64,000 bases of DNA. It comes from Cryptomeria japonica. Its lineage: Eukaryota > Streptophyta > Pinopsida > Cupressales > Cupressaceae. Made by a program: the position numbers and the translations under genes. The stretch covers positions 231,011,733-231,075,732 of the forward strand of contig NC_081414.1 of assembly GCF_030272615.1 (NCBI RefSeq), written 5' to 3'. This document shows, one piece after another, positions 1 through 13,012 of this stretch. Below the pieces are notes generated by a model, which saw only the letters and a list, made by a program, of their open reading frames with translations, ran no database searches and was not told the DNA's origin. Every line of letters begins with the position of its first letter. The first letter of the stretch is position 1.

Positions 1-3000
1 CGTCGGGCAGTTCATCCCCCCGGACTGATGGAGTTTGTCAACCTAGAGTCCTTTCTTGAAAACCCATTGCAATATGTAATTATCCATCTGACCATATGAA
101 TAAGCAGGCTGCCTCCTGATTTCCTTCATCGACCCCCACCCAGACTTGCCATATGCCTGCCACCCATTGTTGATTCTTGCTCTGATAGTTGTCATCAGGA
201 TAGCTTGGTCAGTTTCACCACTCTAGGAAGTCACCTTCTAATATCCATTCCTTCCATCAAATTGATGATCGATATGTTGGCTTCACCCTTGCTTGAACTA
301 CTCTCGATACCCCAGATTTGCTCCGCTCCTGCCACTGAGTAGTCCTTCGCCTTCGCCTTCCGTGCTTTCCATTTCTGTTATGTGTTATTTTATTTAAATA
401 TTATGTTGGGTTGATTTTATTTTGGGTTTTAATTAATTAATAATGTTATGAGTCATAATGTGTAATTACTAAATAATATTAATTGTGAGTTTAATATTAT
501 TAAATAAATTATTTTATTGGAATTATATTATTGAAGCTTTTATATTTAATTGAGATTTAATTGATTAGTTTATTTGGAGCTTTTATATTTAATTGTTTAT
601 TAATTATTAATTATTTTATTTAATTTTATTTAACTTTAGTGGCTAATTGGGAGTTTTATTTAGTAATTATTATTTTTAAATACTTTTCTTGTGTTTTCAA
701 AGGTGGAAGTGGAGTGAGCTTTATGCTTTGCATTGAAATTTCTAATTGGTTTTTTCCATGCAAGATTATTATTATTTTAGAATTTTTGCTTTGTGTTTTT
801 TATTAGGACTTTTTGTCGAGTTTTTAGAGGAGTTTTGCATTATTATTGCATAAGCTGAATTTTGGAGAAGTTTTGCAATATTGTTCTGGAGAAATTTTGG
901 TATTTTCAAGAGATGAATTACTTTTAGATATTGAAGAAGTTATCCGTGGAATTTGTTCATTGTGGATTACATATTTTGGGAATTTTCTTTGTTGTTGTGG
1001 ATTGCATTGGCGTTTTTTGGATTTTGGGTTGCGCTTCAACTTTCTTTAGATTTAGAACTTCTTCTAATTTCCAGGTTGGAGGTTCTATTATCTTTATTTT
1101 TAATCTTTAGTTTTCAAAAAAAAGAGAAAAGATTGTCTACTTTGTGTCTGTTAATTGTCTTTTGGGTTTAATTGGGAAGAAATGGGTATACTATTATTAA
1201 TATTATTATAGTTAGAAACTTCCAATTAGTGTATATATGAGGATTTGGGGCTCTTGTTGTGTTCTAATTCATTGTGTTAAATTCCCATGCCCATGTAAGG
1301 AATTCATATTATGTTTCTATGGTTTAAATTTTGTATTCTTTACTATCTGAGAACATATTGTGTTTTGAAAACATACTGCTATTTGAAAACATACCGCGTT
1401 TGAAAACATTTTGTGTATGCGCCAGGGTTTTATGTAATTGCACCAGAGTTTTCTTTATTGGCATTGTTCTTCTATTTTTTTTTACCAGTCTGAGTCAAAC
1501 CAGAGACTTGATTTTGAAATTATGATTTTCTGTGATGATTTCCTAGAATTGGTTAATTGGATTTTTGATGGATTTATGTGATATTCTTGATATATCTTGT
1601 TGAAATATTATGTTTGGAAGGACAATTTATTGTATTAGTTCGAATTGTATATGGGAACCAATTTGATTATGCATATCATGACATTTATGAGATGCATTTT
1701 ATCCCTAGACCTTAGGAGCATGCTAGAGGAAGTGACTTCCAAGTGAGTGCTAAGATCATGAGAGATAGACTACCAAGAGGTTCCTTATAAGGATGCTTAG
1801 AGATCTAGACTGGAAGGAGATTTCATTGGCATTTTTTTTGTAAACAAGCGATAATCTTAAATAATTAATCTAAAAGGGTTGGGCAGAAGGTTTTCACATT
1901 AATAAGATAATGAAATGTTTTGGTGCCCCAATCATGGGCTAGAATGCTAGTACAGGCTCAGGATGAGATTGGGAAGGCCTTGGAGATGCAAACCAAACTC
2001 CCTTGACTCTTTCAAAGGTTGAGATGCTTCCACATGGGTATCACAAGTGCCGAGGCGAGTCCCCAAGATTTCCCTTTTATGTTGTGATAGCATGTGATGA
2101 CACTTTCCCCTACTCGTGTCCTTGGTCTTAGCCTTTGTTTTATGGAAGTTTTTGGTTAGTCTTTGTTTTATATTTGAGCATGTCCCTTATATTGATAATC
2201 ATTGCATATGTTGTCCGGTTGTTCTCTTGTTAGTCTTTATTTTAAGATTAAACCTATGTCTTGTGTTGGTAGTCTTTGTTTATGTTATTTTGTTGTGTTC
2301 CTTTGGGAGATAGGTGTCAGTCTAAGCTTAGCGTGTGTGGGGCCTTATATCATTCTCCAGAGCGTAGGGGATGGTTCCTTTTGGTTCCACATGGTCGATT
2401 AGTTGATGATTTTCTTCCATTGGGATATTTTCTCTTTGTTGGATGTTTGTGAGCGTGTTAGATATTTTTACTTTTCAACAATTTCTTGTACTATGGAGCA
2501 AATGTATACCATGATTACTTATTCTACAGCAGATGATGTATATATGCAACATGATACCTATACATAATGTAATATGTAACTTAATGTTGATTTATGTAAT
2601 GATGATTAGAAAGAAGTGGCTATTGGTATTGTTAGTTTAGGATCATTTTATGAACAGGTATTAAATGGATTCATTGTGCCATAAGTATTTAATGGAATTT
2701 ATATGATTACTTTTCTATGTTGTTTATGGTGAAATGAGTATTGGTGTTAATAGCGAAAAATAGATATTGAACATTGTTAGTTGTTGTATATTATCTTATT
2801 ACTGTTGAATTTAGATAATGATGTTATGATACCCTAGGGAAGAGATGTAAAGAATGTAAAGGATGTATATATGTTTAACTGTTTATATGATTATTTTGCT
2901 TCTATGATTTAGTTTCATATGTTCATGCTTAATTTGTGTATGAAATTTATAATGAAAATTTAATAATGTAGATGAATGGGTTGTTATCTTTTAAGAAATT

Positions 3001-3215
3001 TTTGTATCTATTTTCCTAGATTAAGTGTTAGTTTCTCTAGGGTTTCATGGCGAGCATTAAAAAAAAAGACCCTCTTGTGGTATCTTGTACAGTCTTGTAA
3101 AATTTGTAAAGTATCTTAATTGCCAAATATTATCTTTTGTATTAGGGAACGATTTAAGGGCATTGGTGAAGTTTTTGCACCCTTTTTCATCCTCTCCTTT
3201 CACATTTTGGCAGTG
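1..3215. other. AT-rich stretch without a recognisable gene
   Basis: The first ~360 bases are comparatively GC-rich but no frame in them resembles a family I know. From about 370 the sequence becomes very AT-rich with TTTAATTA-type runs, the texture of the long LTRs seen later in the window, and a TATATATGA box lies at 1232-1240. I found no second copy, target duplication or primer site, so I treat it as old repeat-derived sequence. Open frames are short and of low complexity. Confidence 0.5.
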
Positions 3216-3900
3216 TGTAACACCCAGGGGAGTCATTTTTCTTATTCTTCCTAAAGTCAAATTTTAATTTTTCAAAGTGCTTGGGGTGTATTAGTGACCA
3301 TTTTCTAACTTTATATTTTTCATGGCCAGGACACTAGTGCCACAATTGGACTGCATTGCCCAAATTGGACTACAATACCTAGAAATGACTTCAACAAAAA
3401 AATTGGACATTAGCACCAAACTGACACTCTTGTGGTAGGCACTAGTGTCCCACCTAGGGACTAGTATCCTTAGACTACCTAATTTCATAGTTTCATCATT
3501 AGAAAGATCTCATTGTTTATTTGTCAGAGTGAAAATATGCATGAAAGTTGGTCCCTTTGGTCTTTGGAGTCTTCCCAAGCTGTCATTATGTTAATGAGTG
3601 TCCTACATAAGAAATTATGGGATCTTTTTGCCTTGGGAAGTATGTATCTTATTTGAGGTGAGTTGTTATCCTTTTGTTTAGTGTCAATTTTGTACCTCTT
3701 GTTTAGGAAACCTCTTAGGTAGATTGTCTTGTGTGTGTGAGATTTTTATTTGGTATTTTTGAGTGGAACTAATGTGGTCATGCCCTCATCCAGTTCCTTG
3801 ACTTAGAAACCAACAATATTGTTGTCTAGTTGAGTAGTGTTGAATCCTAATCATCCTTCATTGATGTTTATCCTTTGAGTGTGTTGTAGTTTGAGGTTTG
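3216..3900 (+). repeat. Possible degenerate Gypsy-type LTR start
   Basis: The segment opens with TGTAACACCC, a common first decamer of chromovirus-type Gypsy LTRs in plants, and contains repeated phrases around 'gacactagtgcc' and 'cactagtgtccc'. Neither the 3' end nor a partner copy is visible, so the right limit is arbitrary. A chance match is possible. Confidence 0.3.
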
Positions 3901-5039
3901 ATTAGGATAGGAGGTCAATAATTTTTTAGCGGCAAATTTTTTCCAATTGGAAAATAGTTCGTATCAATAAATTCAAAATTAGTGAATTGCTCAACACTGT
4001 GGGTTGACCCAATCACTTGAATAATCGACCCAAATGCATGTGAATTCACCATTGATTTATTTGATCAATCACACATAATTAATATTTTTTGCCAATAGTA
4101 GCTATGTGGTTCTAATGATGTAATTAATATTTTTTCTAAAATATTGGATGCATGCATTAATCCACCAATGTATTGGCCAATACAATAGATAGGTTGTTTT
4201 TATTGAGGACCCATTTTGCTAAAAAAATAAAAAATGTTCAATATGTTGGAGGAATCATTCTACCAATGACATAATCATGTAGGAAGTCCCATTTTTGTAA
4301 TCTATTTATAATTCAACAATGATCATAGGTCCATAATCACCTTGAAAACTGAAATGTATCATTTTACTAGCACAAGGGAATTGCCAATTTTTTTATTTTA
4401 GATGTAAAAATCCTGTTGAAATTTGCCAAATAATTAATAACCCATTTTAAAATCTTGCAAAATTTGCTAAATATGGATTGATAAAAATACAATCATAAGT
4501 CTAATTGTTTTGACACATTTTGTTTAGTTTTGAGCTCTTGATGAAGATAATAAGCAAGTTGAAACTACAAGCATTACTATATAAGGGACTCAATTTTTAC
4601 TTGATTTTTATAAATTATTTAGTAGGGAGACATCTAGGGCCCAATGAATTAAAAATCTATATTTTATCACTATGATTCCTTCTTAATCAAGAAGACATTT
4701 TTTGCAACCTCTATTTCATGAGTTGTCAAGTAGTAAGACTCTTGAAAGTGTTGAATGGAGGCCATTGAAATGTAGAACCATAATGTCATAGTTTGGCAAT
4801 GTTGATGATCCATTAGATGGAGCTAAAACATGAATAGAACCAAATGTTAATAAAGAAGAACAAATCAATTGGGAAGATCAAAATGAGTTAATTGACTCAA
4901 GTGCTAATGCTATAGATTATGTTCCAATGGATACCCAGGGTCATGAAAATAAGCTAATTGACTTGGATGTCAATGTTGTAGATGATGTTTCTAACAATGC
5001 CACATAGGATGTTGTTGTAAGTAAATGAAAAAAAGAATG
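3901..5039. other. No gene seen
   Basis: AT-rich sequence with only short frames. The part after about 4780 contains acidic codons on the plus strand that could be the decayed N-terminus of the hAT transposase that follows, but I cannot support this with a motif. Confidence 0.45.
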
Positions 5040-6967
5040 AAAGAAAATGACGGGCGAGTGGGACATGTCAAGGAATTTTTGTAGATGGATTGGGTGTCAA
5101 AGTTCCATTCATTATATCAGTGGAATATCCAAACAAAGATGAACCTCCAACATAATGTAGGTGCACGATTTGTAGTTGGAAACATAATAGGGAAGATAAT
5201 TTGTATATGAAATTAGACACTATAGAAAATAATATCAATAAAGTTTATGAAAAGAAATCATAGACAAAAAGGAACAATTACTAATTAGATATAAAATAAA
5301 GGAAGAATGTCTTCATGTTAAGTATGAAGAGGGATATAAAGAGCATACATGAAGACAAGAGAATATTGTTAAACATGGAGGTTCAATTGAAGATTAATTT
5401 GGAAATATCACGATAGAAACAAACAAGGCCAAGATTGCTAAAATGAGTGTTCTTTTTCATATTTTGAGTAGGGGTGTCCCATGACAAACTACCCTTAAAA
5501 TAATAGTTTATTATCTTTTGTGGGTGTTCCTAGATTTTATTAGATGCATTAGTCAATAAACACTGGATGTGAATGAGAAAGTTGTCTTGTTCAGGTGAAA
5601 AAATAAGATGTACAAGAAAATAATAAAAGAGCCAAACTTCATTGCATGACCTATAGATGAAGTTACAATGGTCGATAATACTTTTTGGGTATGTATGCAT
5701 GTGTATACTACATAAAAACATGTCTACTAAACTCATCTATTTGAAAGAGAATTCCACATTGCATGCATCTATTTGAACTTGTTAAGAAATATTTGAATGT
5801 GGATGACTTAATAATTGCCAAAAAGGTGATGTGTGTAGGAGCTAATGAAGTTACAGTGGTGCAAGTTCATAGACACAATCTTTTCGTTAACCTACAAACT
5901 ACTACTACACCATACATGATTGCCATTCTTTGTATGGCCCACAAAATAAATTTAGTAGTTAAAATTGTGAGAAAATTTGATTTAGTATCTAAAGTTGAAA
6001 ATCTAGTTCACGAGATCTACTCATACTTCTATTGAAATCCCAAACGGTTTGTAGAATTTTAATATTTTACTAAGGGACTAACCAATGGAAACAAGATTCA
6101 TAAGGATACTGATACCAGATGGATCTCCTTGCATGGACCAATGCAGCACTTTTAAAAAAAATATCAATCTCTAGTTGGACTAATGTACGAATATTGTGAC
6201 TTAGTAGACAAAGCTCATGAGCTTTCACATAGGTTAAGTGATTTAGAGACACTCATAACTTTGTCTAGTATTCTCCCCTTGTTGGATGAAATGGACATGC
6301 TTGTGAAAAAATATCAAGAATGAACTATGTATATATTAAATAATATACTAGTCAACATAGAATGACAATCATGAACCTCAATAATCTATATCTATCAAAG
6401 TGGCCATTTGTAAGTCAAAAATTTTTAACTAGTAACAAAGGTCAGATGTGGAAAATCTTGATAATTTTTTACAATATAATAAAATCAGGGAGGTATGTGT
6501 CTTTACATGTGGATATGAGATACCAATGCACCATTGTACTATGGTTGTTGGCATGCACTCTACTAGATTGAGATAAGTAACTCTTACAAGGGAAGCTTTT
6601 AACAACATTGTCATTTCTGTAAGAACTACTTTAAAGAGTATTGTGAGACATGTTTCATCAAATAATTTAGATTGATTCCCTTGAGATGAACTATTAGAAG
6701 CCATGTTTATTGTGTATCCTAACTATTGGGTTAGGTGTGATCTAAAATATTTTCATAAGAGGATATAGACCTTGATCGATCATTTTTCTTTGACTCCAAA
6801 ATTCAAAATCGATGGAATGGAAGTAGAAGGAATTATAAATAAATTTATCTTACAAAGAAATCAACCCATTTTGGATTAATAATAAAGGAAAAAATTAATG
6901 CCTTGGAGAACTCATTCCAATCAATATCGTTAACAAGTCTTTGTGGAAGATGAGAGATTTTTTAGTG
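5040..6967 (+). pseudogene. hAT-type transposase remnant, left part
   Basis: A decayed hAT superfamily transposase, a cut-and-paste DNA transposase acting in the nucleus. In order I see a zinc-finger-like C-x2-C-S-W-K stretch near 5162-5185, an open block at 5763-6035 with the family phrase CMAHKINL, then TRWISL near 6112-6130. Further on, around 6690-6740, is a decayed stretch resembling the hAT phrase 'EA...VYPQYW'. At 6943-6967 a VEDER phrase matches the start of the C-terminal dimerisation (hATC) domain. Stops and frameshifts lie between the blocks. The frame stops exactly at the left TSD of Gyp-E and resumes in frame after its right TSD, so this is the host into which Gyp-E inserted. Terminal inverted repeats were not found. 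The family call rests on recalled consensus phrases. Confidence 0.62.
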
Positions 6968-8637
6968 TGTTGATTGACATATTTTGTTCCCTTCAAAGAT
7001 ATAACAATATGACTCTATGCCCATAAAAAAGAACAAATTATCAATCAATAGTTGGATAAGTTGTGAATTTTATTGCAACTTTCCTCTGAATTTTGGAGGT
7101 ACAACTCCCTCTTATGATATGATTTTGAGATTTTCAAGGGTATGCTTTTAACCAGAAAGCAGGAAAGGCAAGACTCCTAACCTAAAACTTTACAGAATAG
7201 GAGATAAAATACAAATTAAAAAGCATTTATCCAACCAAACACTAAGTTCATATTGCATAATATCATTCAAATGTAAATATTATACCACAATGAACAATAG
7301 AGGAGGAACAACCATCCATGTTTCGGAATGCAAAAATTGAACAAGAAGCATTCACATAAGAAAAATGCAATTTATCCAAAGTAGCACAAAGTTTGACTTA
7401 TTAGATAAACTATTGAGTAAAACTAAAACATAAACCACATCATATTTGTCTTGGAAAACAACACAAAGTTTGTCTTTTCAAACGCCCCCACCCCACTTCT
7501 TCTTTCTATCTTCTATCTATTTATACTTAAAGACCCCCTTTTTCTATTTTCTAGAAATGGTTTTTTTCGCAATAACGGTCTTGAAAATGACCATTTTAAA
7601 CATGATTATAGATGAAAACAAAAATTACAAGAAAGTTTCATCATTATCACTAAGAACAATTATAAACTTTATACTTCTTCCTTAGGCACTAGATTTTGAT
7701 CGATATTTTGATTATCGATCATTTCCTCTTCGATAAGCACCCAAAGAACTACTGAAAATTTATCTTCATCCTCTATGAGCTCCCAGACAAGGTTGGTTAG
7801 GTTGAAGAGGATATCATCCTGCATGTGTTCTACATCTGGTTGTATCATATGACCTTTTCCCTTAAGCACCATGTTTGAGAAACTAATTATCAAGACCTCT
7901 TCTTTCAACAATTTCTTCTTCCAAATGTTGTTCATGATTTTTGGTTTGCTCTACAATCTTTTCTAACAAAATGATAGCCCTTCTATATCCGACGAAGTCA
8001 CTTTGTTGTTTCCATTGAAGAGACCACAATTCTAGGATAATATTCCCTTGCTCGATCGCTGGCCAATTTAGGTCTAGGTTATCAAATGGCAGCTGACCAT
8101 AACGAGGGAGAACCATTTGGGAAAAGAAAGCTTAAGATGACATGTGTTATTCTGACTATCTCTTTAAGGGCGGTGCATTAAATTCCTTGCAAAAAGATGA
8201 TAATATCAAAATTCACAGCTTACATCGCCACCTTTACGTGCCTTCGACCATTAATTTTCCATTAATAATGGTACTTGCAAATATTTTCTTGATTTATTTC
8301 TTGGAAAATGAGCATGCATGATAGTAAGCTGAGCTAGAACCATGACAAATAAAAGATTTGAATCTTCTAATGCTCAGACATTGGTGTACAAGGGAATGTC
8401 GGGCATTGAGAGGAAAAAGGAAATGAGGTTGACGCAAGCTTCTTGTCATTCTTTGATAAACAATTAGCTCTTCCTTTGGTGTCACGACATTGGGAAAAAA
8501 TGGAACTTGACAATCCTAACACAAGCTTATGATATACTAAGGTTCGACTGATAAGGTTTTAGCCGATAAGCAGTGACCATTAAGGATGACCATTAAAAAA
8601 GGACGGGTATCTTTGAAAAATGACATGGAGGCTAACA
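6968..8637 (-). repeat. Gyp-E 3' LTR
   Basis: This 1670-bp copy runs TGTTGATTG...GCTAACA in plus-strand reading and aligns along its length with 33641-36081, apart from an 850-bp guest in that copy. Short open frames inside it, such as the acidic ones at 7669-8116 on the minus strand, recur only in decayed form in the partner and are probably not genes. I saw no purine tract immediately upstream of it. Confidence 0.88.
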
Positions 8638-8906
8638 ACTGGCTCTGATTGGAGATGAGGACCTAGGGACAAAGAGAATATAGAACTTTGAATAAAGACT
8701 AGTGCCTTGTATATTGGAACATAGAGTCATAAAATACAACATAGGGAGTTGCTTGCAAAAGGGTGGAGGGGAATAGGGCAAAGACAACAACCAACAAAAC
8801 AAACCTGAAAACAGGTCCAAAACAAGATAAGATACAACACACCAAAATTTTATTTACAAATACATACAGGGGTGGAAACCACTTACCTCAAAAGATGTAC
8901 CACAAC
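8638..8906 (-). other. Gyp-E 3' untranslated stretch
   Basis: This lies between the last stop of the Gyp-E ORF and the 3' LTR. It is pyrimidine-rich on the element's sense strand with no recognisable PPT and no coding signal. Confidence 0.5.
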
Positions 8907-9455
8907 TCAAGTAAAACCATTAACAGGTTGGGAGAAAAATGGCCCATTGCGAAAAGAAAATTGTGGCCATATGATGAGGAATGATTGCCACCTAGTGATA
9001 GCTCTAAATTTCAGGTTAGTGGAATGCAAAAGTTTCTTGTATATTAATTCATACCAAAACAACCTTTCTTCATGATATATTTCTTGAACATAACTAGCCA
9101 TGCCTTTACAATCAGCTTCAGATGACCGAGGAACATTCACTTGAAAGAGTTGTACGCCTTGGTTCACATCAGTCTTCCCTTAACAATGATCAAAATGGTC
9201 TATTGTAGGGTTATTGCTTACTGAAGAAACTCTTTCATGCCCTCCAATGACCAACACAACCAATTTATCATCTTTGAGCACTAGCTCCATAGTTTCATCT
9301 TCAAAAATTTCATTCTCAAATAGATAATCAGTGGGAAAGATCTGACATTTGTTTTTTTGTTTTTGTGTAATTATGTCATTACTTGCAAAGTTGCTTCTCC
9401 AAACACATCTCTCCAGATCATCGTTATCATTTGCTAATTCAAAATCATATAATTC
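8907..9455 (-). pseudogene. Gyp-E unknown ORF, C-terminal segment
   Basis: This is the last segment of the single Gyp-E frame. It is in frame with the segment at 14614-14929 once Cop-A and one copy of its AATTC duplication are removed. It is rich in Asp and Glu (for example the phrase ENEIFEDETMELVLKDDK), then more basic and aromatic. One in-frame TAA lies at 9180-9182 and the frame ends at 8907-8909. I recognise no domain: there is no CCHC knuckle, protease triad or RT motif. Position next to the primer site at the other end suggests a Gag-like or accessory product, which is an inference from place only. Confidence 0.55.
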
Positions 9456-9948
9456 TATTGGTGTAATTATTAATTCATCTTGGATATAATTACACTTTAC
9501 TTAAGTTTACTTAGGTACACACATTGCATTATAGTTTGCATATGAGACACTTAGGGAGATATGCTACATTGGGAGTGTGTATGTACGAGAATTTGCACCT
9601 TTTATGGTGTGATCTTGTTATTACTCTATCATATCCACTTATTGTGGAGTGAATTCCACCTTCGGTGGTTGATCCACCTCATGTGGAATATTTTACTATT
9701 TCACCTACCTACCCCTACCTACCCTTGCATCTCATTGAACCACATGTCATCATTGTGTGCTCTCTTGTCTCTTAGCCTTGCCTTTATAAGAAGGCTCATC
9801 TACATTGTATGTAATAATCCTGACGATCCAGTTGATTTCTTTTGCATCTTGATAGGAATACAATTTATTCTTCTCACATTTTATTTCTCTTGTCATTGTG
9901 CTATCTTTTGGTCTCTTTGATCTTGGTTACTTCAAGCATAATCTCACA
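9456..9948 (+). repeat. Cop-A 5' LTR
   Basis: Begins TATTGGTGTAATT, where the partner has TGTTGGTGTAATT, so the terminal TG is mutated. It ends ATCTCACA. A TTTATAAG box in the second half (near 9783) is a plausible core promoter. Confidence 0.93.
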
Positions 9949-9960
9949 TGGTATAAGAGC
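9949..9960 (+). other. Cop-A primer-binding site
   Basis: TGGTATAAGAGC follows the LTR with no gap. It matches the initiator tRNA-Met complement TGGTATCAGAGC at 11 of 12 positions. Confidence 0.85.
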
Positions 9961-11634
9961 GGTTGGAGTACCTTTGTATAGCCTTTGGAGAGATTTTGAA
10001 GGAGGTCAAGAGGCAGATCTAAGGAGAAGCATCTAGACCAGATCCGACCTCGCCATTGAGTTTGGGTGGTCGTTTCCACGAATTTTGACCATAAATTCGC
10101 CTATATTGGGTGAAAGTGCAATTCGGGGCTTGGAGGAAATTTTTTGCCCAATTTGGATAGTATGGTATAGATTTGTTCAAAGAAAAAAAAAATATATTTT
10201 GCAAAATATTTTTATTTTAATTAAATTTTAATTTTTTAAATTTTTTTTCAGAGTTTATTGATTTACATTGTGAAAAGTAAAAATAAAAAATAAATATTTT
10301 TTTTTTTTTGGGCGGGGGGTACATTGACCCTACCCCCCGGACCGCAGAATTGTCTTTGTAGGGGCACGTGATTTGTACGTTGTAGAATCTTTCGCACCAC
10401 CAACGACATCCTCATCTGGTTCCTCCTGACCGACGATCTCCATCGGCAGCCGTTTCATTGCCAGCCCACTGTCTCGGTGACCAGCCTCGTGTTCCTGCCG
10501 ACCTTCTCATGTTCTTGATGACTGTTTGGGTCCACTACCACCCTCGTCGCTGCATTCCCAACTACCCACCATCCCCCTTTCTTCAGTCTCCATTTGCCAT
10601 TAACCCGCTGGTCACTGCTTCCTGTCCCCCGCTGAGCACCGACCTTCCCACCATCAGCGTTCTCTGGCAAGACCCGCTTCTTCCACAATGACTGCCACAT
10701 CAAAATATTCACCATGTCAAGCAGTCAGTCACGACCACATGGTGACTCTGATCATTCATCCACGTAGATATGCCATACTGACACATGTAAGACATCATCA
10801 GCGATCGTATAGTCTAGTCGTCAGTGCCATGCAGACATCCATACTAACACCTCATCATACAGATGCCACGTGCCATCATCTGGTTGGTCCATGCACGTCA
10901 TTTGTATTGTATGAATGACTAGTCAGTAGGGGAGGTGAAGTTTTTGTGACGATCAGATGACCATTAAATTTTACCTTGCAATTTTCTGATGTCATCATTT
11001 TTTTTGAAAACTTAGTAGGCCCCTCTCATTTGGATTTTTTGATTTTGTAGTTCAACTTCAAATGGCCATATGTTGCTCACTTTTGCTCCTTTTTTAGTGC
11101 AATTTTTTTTGAAATGGGATGATTTTTTGTTTACTTTCATGTGGCAGTGTTATTTTCTGATTTGGATGGACATAGTTATCAGAAAAATCAGTTTGTGGTG
11201 ACAATACATGTCCAATCCTTGTTTCTACAACTTTCGGGACTTCGTTCGGGCTGATATGAACTCCTTTTCAAGTGCCATTTTTTTTGAAAGTGCATAATAT
11301 TTCGTCTAATTTCATAAAATGCAATTAGTTTATAGAGATTTTGAGTATAAATTGTAATTTCAACAATGGTCTTTTTCGACCAATTTGACACTTGTATTGC
11401 ATAGATCTATCTTTCTGGTCTTTTGCATTGTAGTTCTCATCCTATTGGGGAATTTATAAAACAAAATCAGAAGTCCACTTTTCCATTGTTTGCAAGTGGT
11501 CTATTATACACACACTACATATAAAGTGCCAAAATCATCTTTTTTTGGGGGGGGGCGGGGGAGGGGGGGGGGTGGGGATACTTTGATTGAGTGAATTTGA
11601 GGGGGTGTCTCTTGTGTTCTTTCATTTTGATTCT
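9961..11634 (+). other. Cop-A leader
   Basis: An unusually long leader of about 1.7 kb with no ORF I can support. It contains A/T runs near 10190-10310, a GC-richer block at 10320-10910 and a G-run array at 11548-11576 (runs of 7, 4 and 9 Gs) just before gag. The frames here are short and the block at 10458-10918 is rich in His, Pro and Ser with no family resemblance. Confidence 0.6.
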
Positions 11635-12660
11635 ATGGGTTCTCCTAAGTTTTCTCTCTTAACTCCTCATAATTATGTTACTTGGAAAATTGATGCATGG
11701 AATAAACTTGTGGAAAAAGGGTTAACTCATTACAATGATGGAACTATTGTTGCTCCCGCTGATCCTAAGGCTGATCCAAATGGTCACGTGGATTGGGTCA
11801 CTAAAAAAATCATGGCAATTGGCACCTTAAGAAAGTATGTATCAAAGGATCTCATCTTTCATATTGAAAAATGTACCTTAATTAAGGATGCTTGGCAAAA
11901 GTTTCAAGACTTGTATGGTCAAGTTTATCAGATTAGGGGATATCAAATTGATAGTGATCTCACCATGTGAGATCCCAAGAACTTTGTTACTAAAAAATAT
12001 TATGTCACTAAGGAAAAAAATTTAAGGGCACAACTCAAGGATTGTGGCATTGATAAGAAGGATACTCAATTGATCTTCAATTTGATGGGAAAACTTCCAC
12101 AAGAATATGCAGAATTTGTTTCTAGTTTTCAAACCTATAGGATGACAATGGGTTCAACCTATACAATTCCTACATTTGATGCTTTCACCGAAATTTTAAT
12201 GATGGAAGAAACTAAGGCATCTAAGTCTCAAGCATTAGTGGAAAATCAAGGGAACAAAGGAAATCAAGGAAAGGACAACTCAAACAAGAAGAAAGGGAAA
12301 TCAAAGCCTAAGGACAAAGCGCCACCTTCTCCACAACAAGGAGATTCATCCTCTTCAAAGAAGGACAATTCACCAAAGAAGGAGAGTCCTACTTGTGCCT
12401 ATTGTAAAAAGGTTGGTCATGAGGAGCATCATTTCCATTCTAAGAAGATTGATGAGATCATACATATCCTCAAAAAGCACAACATTGATTTTCCTAATGT
12501 CTACAAGATGGAGGATTCATCACCTTCTACTTCCTCACAATCAAAGGGGAAAGGGAAAGTATCCATGGCCTCTAAAAATGGGAAGACTCACTCTTTTGGG
12601 ACAAGAAAGGAAAATTTCTTTGTGCTACTACAAGTCATGATTCAAGGAGATGGCTTCTAG
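11635..12660 (+). pseudogene. gag: Cop-A Gag (UBN2-type), one internal stop
   Basis: Capsid-type Gag of a Copia element. I prefer the ATG that begins MGSPKFSLLTPHNYVTWK over one 16 codons earlier, because this opening is the conserved Gag N-terminus. The N-terminal ~110 residues fit the UBN2/gag-polypeptide family ('...WKIDAWNKL...'). An in-frame TGA at 11968-11970 interrupts an otherwise continuous frame. A Lys/Ser/Pro-rich linker follows, then a knuckle CAYCKKVGHEEHHF in which the last Cys is replaced by Phe. The frame runs to a TAG at 12658-12660, just where the protease begins in another frame. Confidence 0.85.
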
Positions 12661-13012
12661 ATTAAGGGGCTTCTCATCAAATGGCATCTTCATAGTCTAT
12701 GTTTTCTACATTTGAGCCTTGCACCATGCTACAGATTTTGATGTGCAATCATATATACATGGATGTGATTGGGAAAGGAACTATTGCCATTGGGACAACT
12801 CTTTCAATGATGTGTTTTGTGTACCCTATTTGACAAAAAATCTTCTTTCCATCTATCAAATCACACATGGGGCAACAACGAAAATTGTGGAGTTTACACC
12901 TGAGTCAGTTTTCATTAGAGACTCAAAGAGTAGAGCTATCATTGCGATTAGGGTAGTGGATCATGTATCTCGGTTATACTACTTTTCATATTTTGTTCCT
13001 ATTGATGAGGAT
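12630..13012 (+). pseudogene. pol: Cop-A protease remnant
   Basis: In the frame overlapping the end of gag, the retropepsin active-site phrase is readable as W-L-L-D-stop-G-A-S-H-Q-M. The Ser after the catalytic Asp is a TAA at 12663-12665. Further on, in a different frame, come VFCVPYLTKNLLSIYQIT and VEFTPESVFIRD, the usual C-terminal half of Copia protease. The remnant is thus both stopped and frame-shifted. The gag-pre-integrase domain that should follow is absent. Confidence 0.78.

Noticed and set aside
1-1700. A complete LTR or a non-coding RNA gene
   Set aside because: Texture and a TATA box suggest an LTR, but no second copy, TSD or primer site was found, and nothing supports a transcript.
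7669-8116. Acidic minus-strand frames as a small protein gene
   Set aside because: They are in the Gyp-E 3' LTR. The same region of the 5' LTR has stops and indels.
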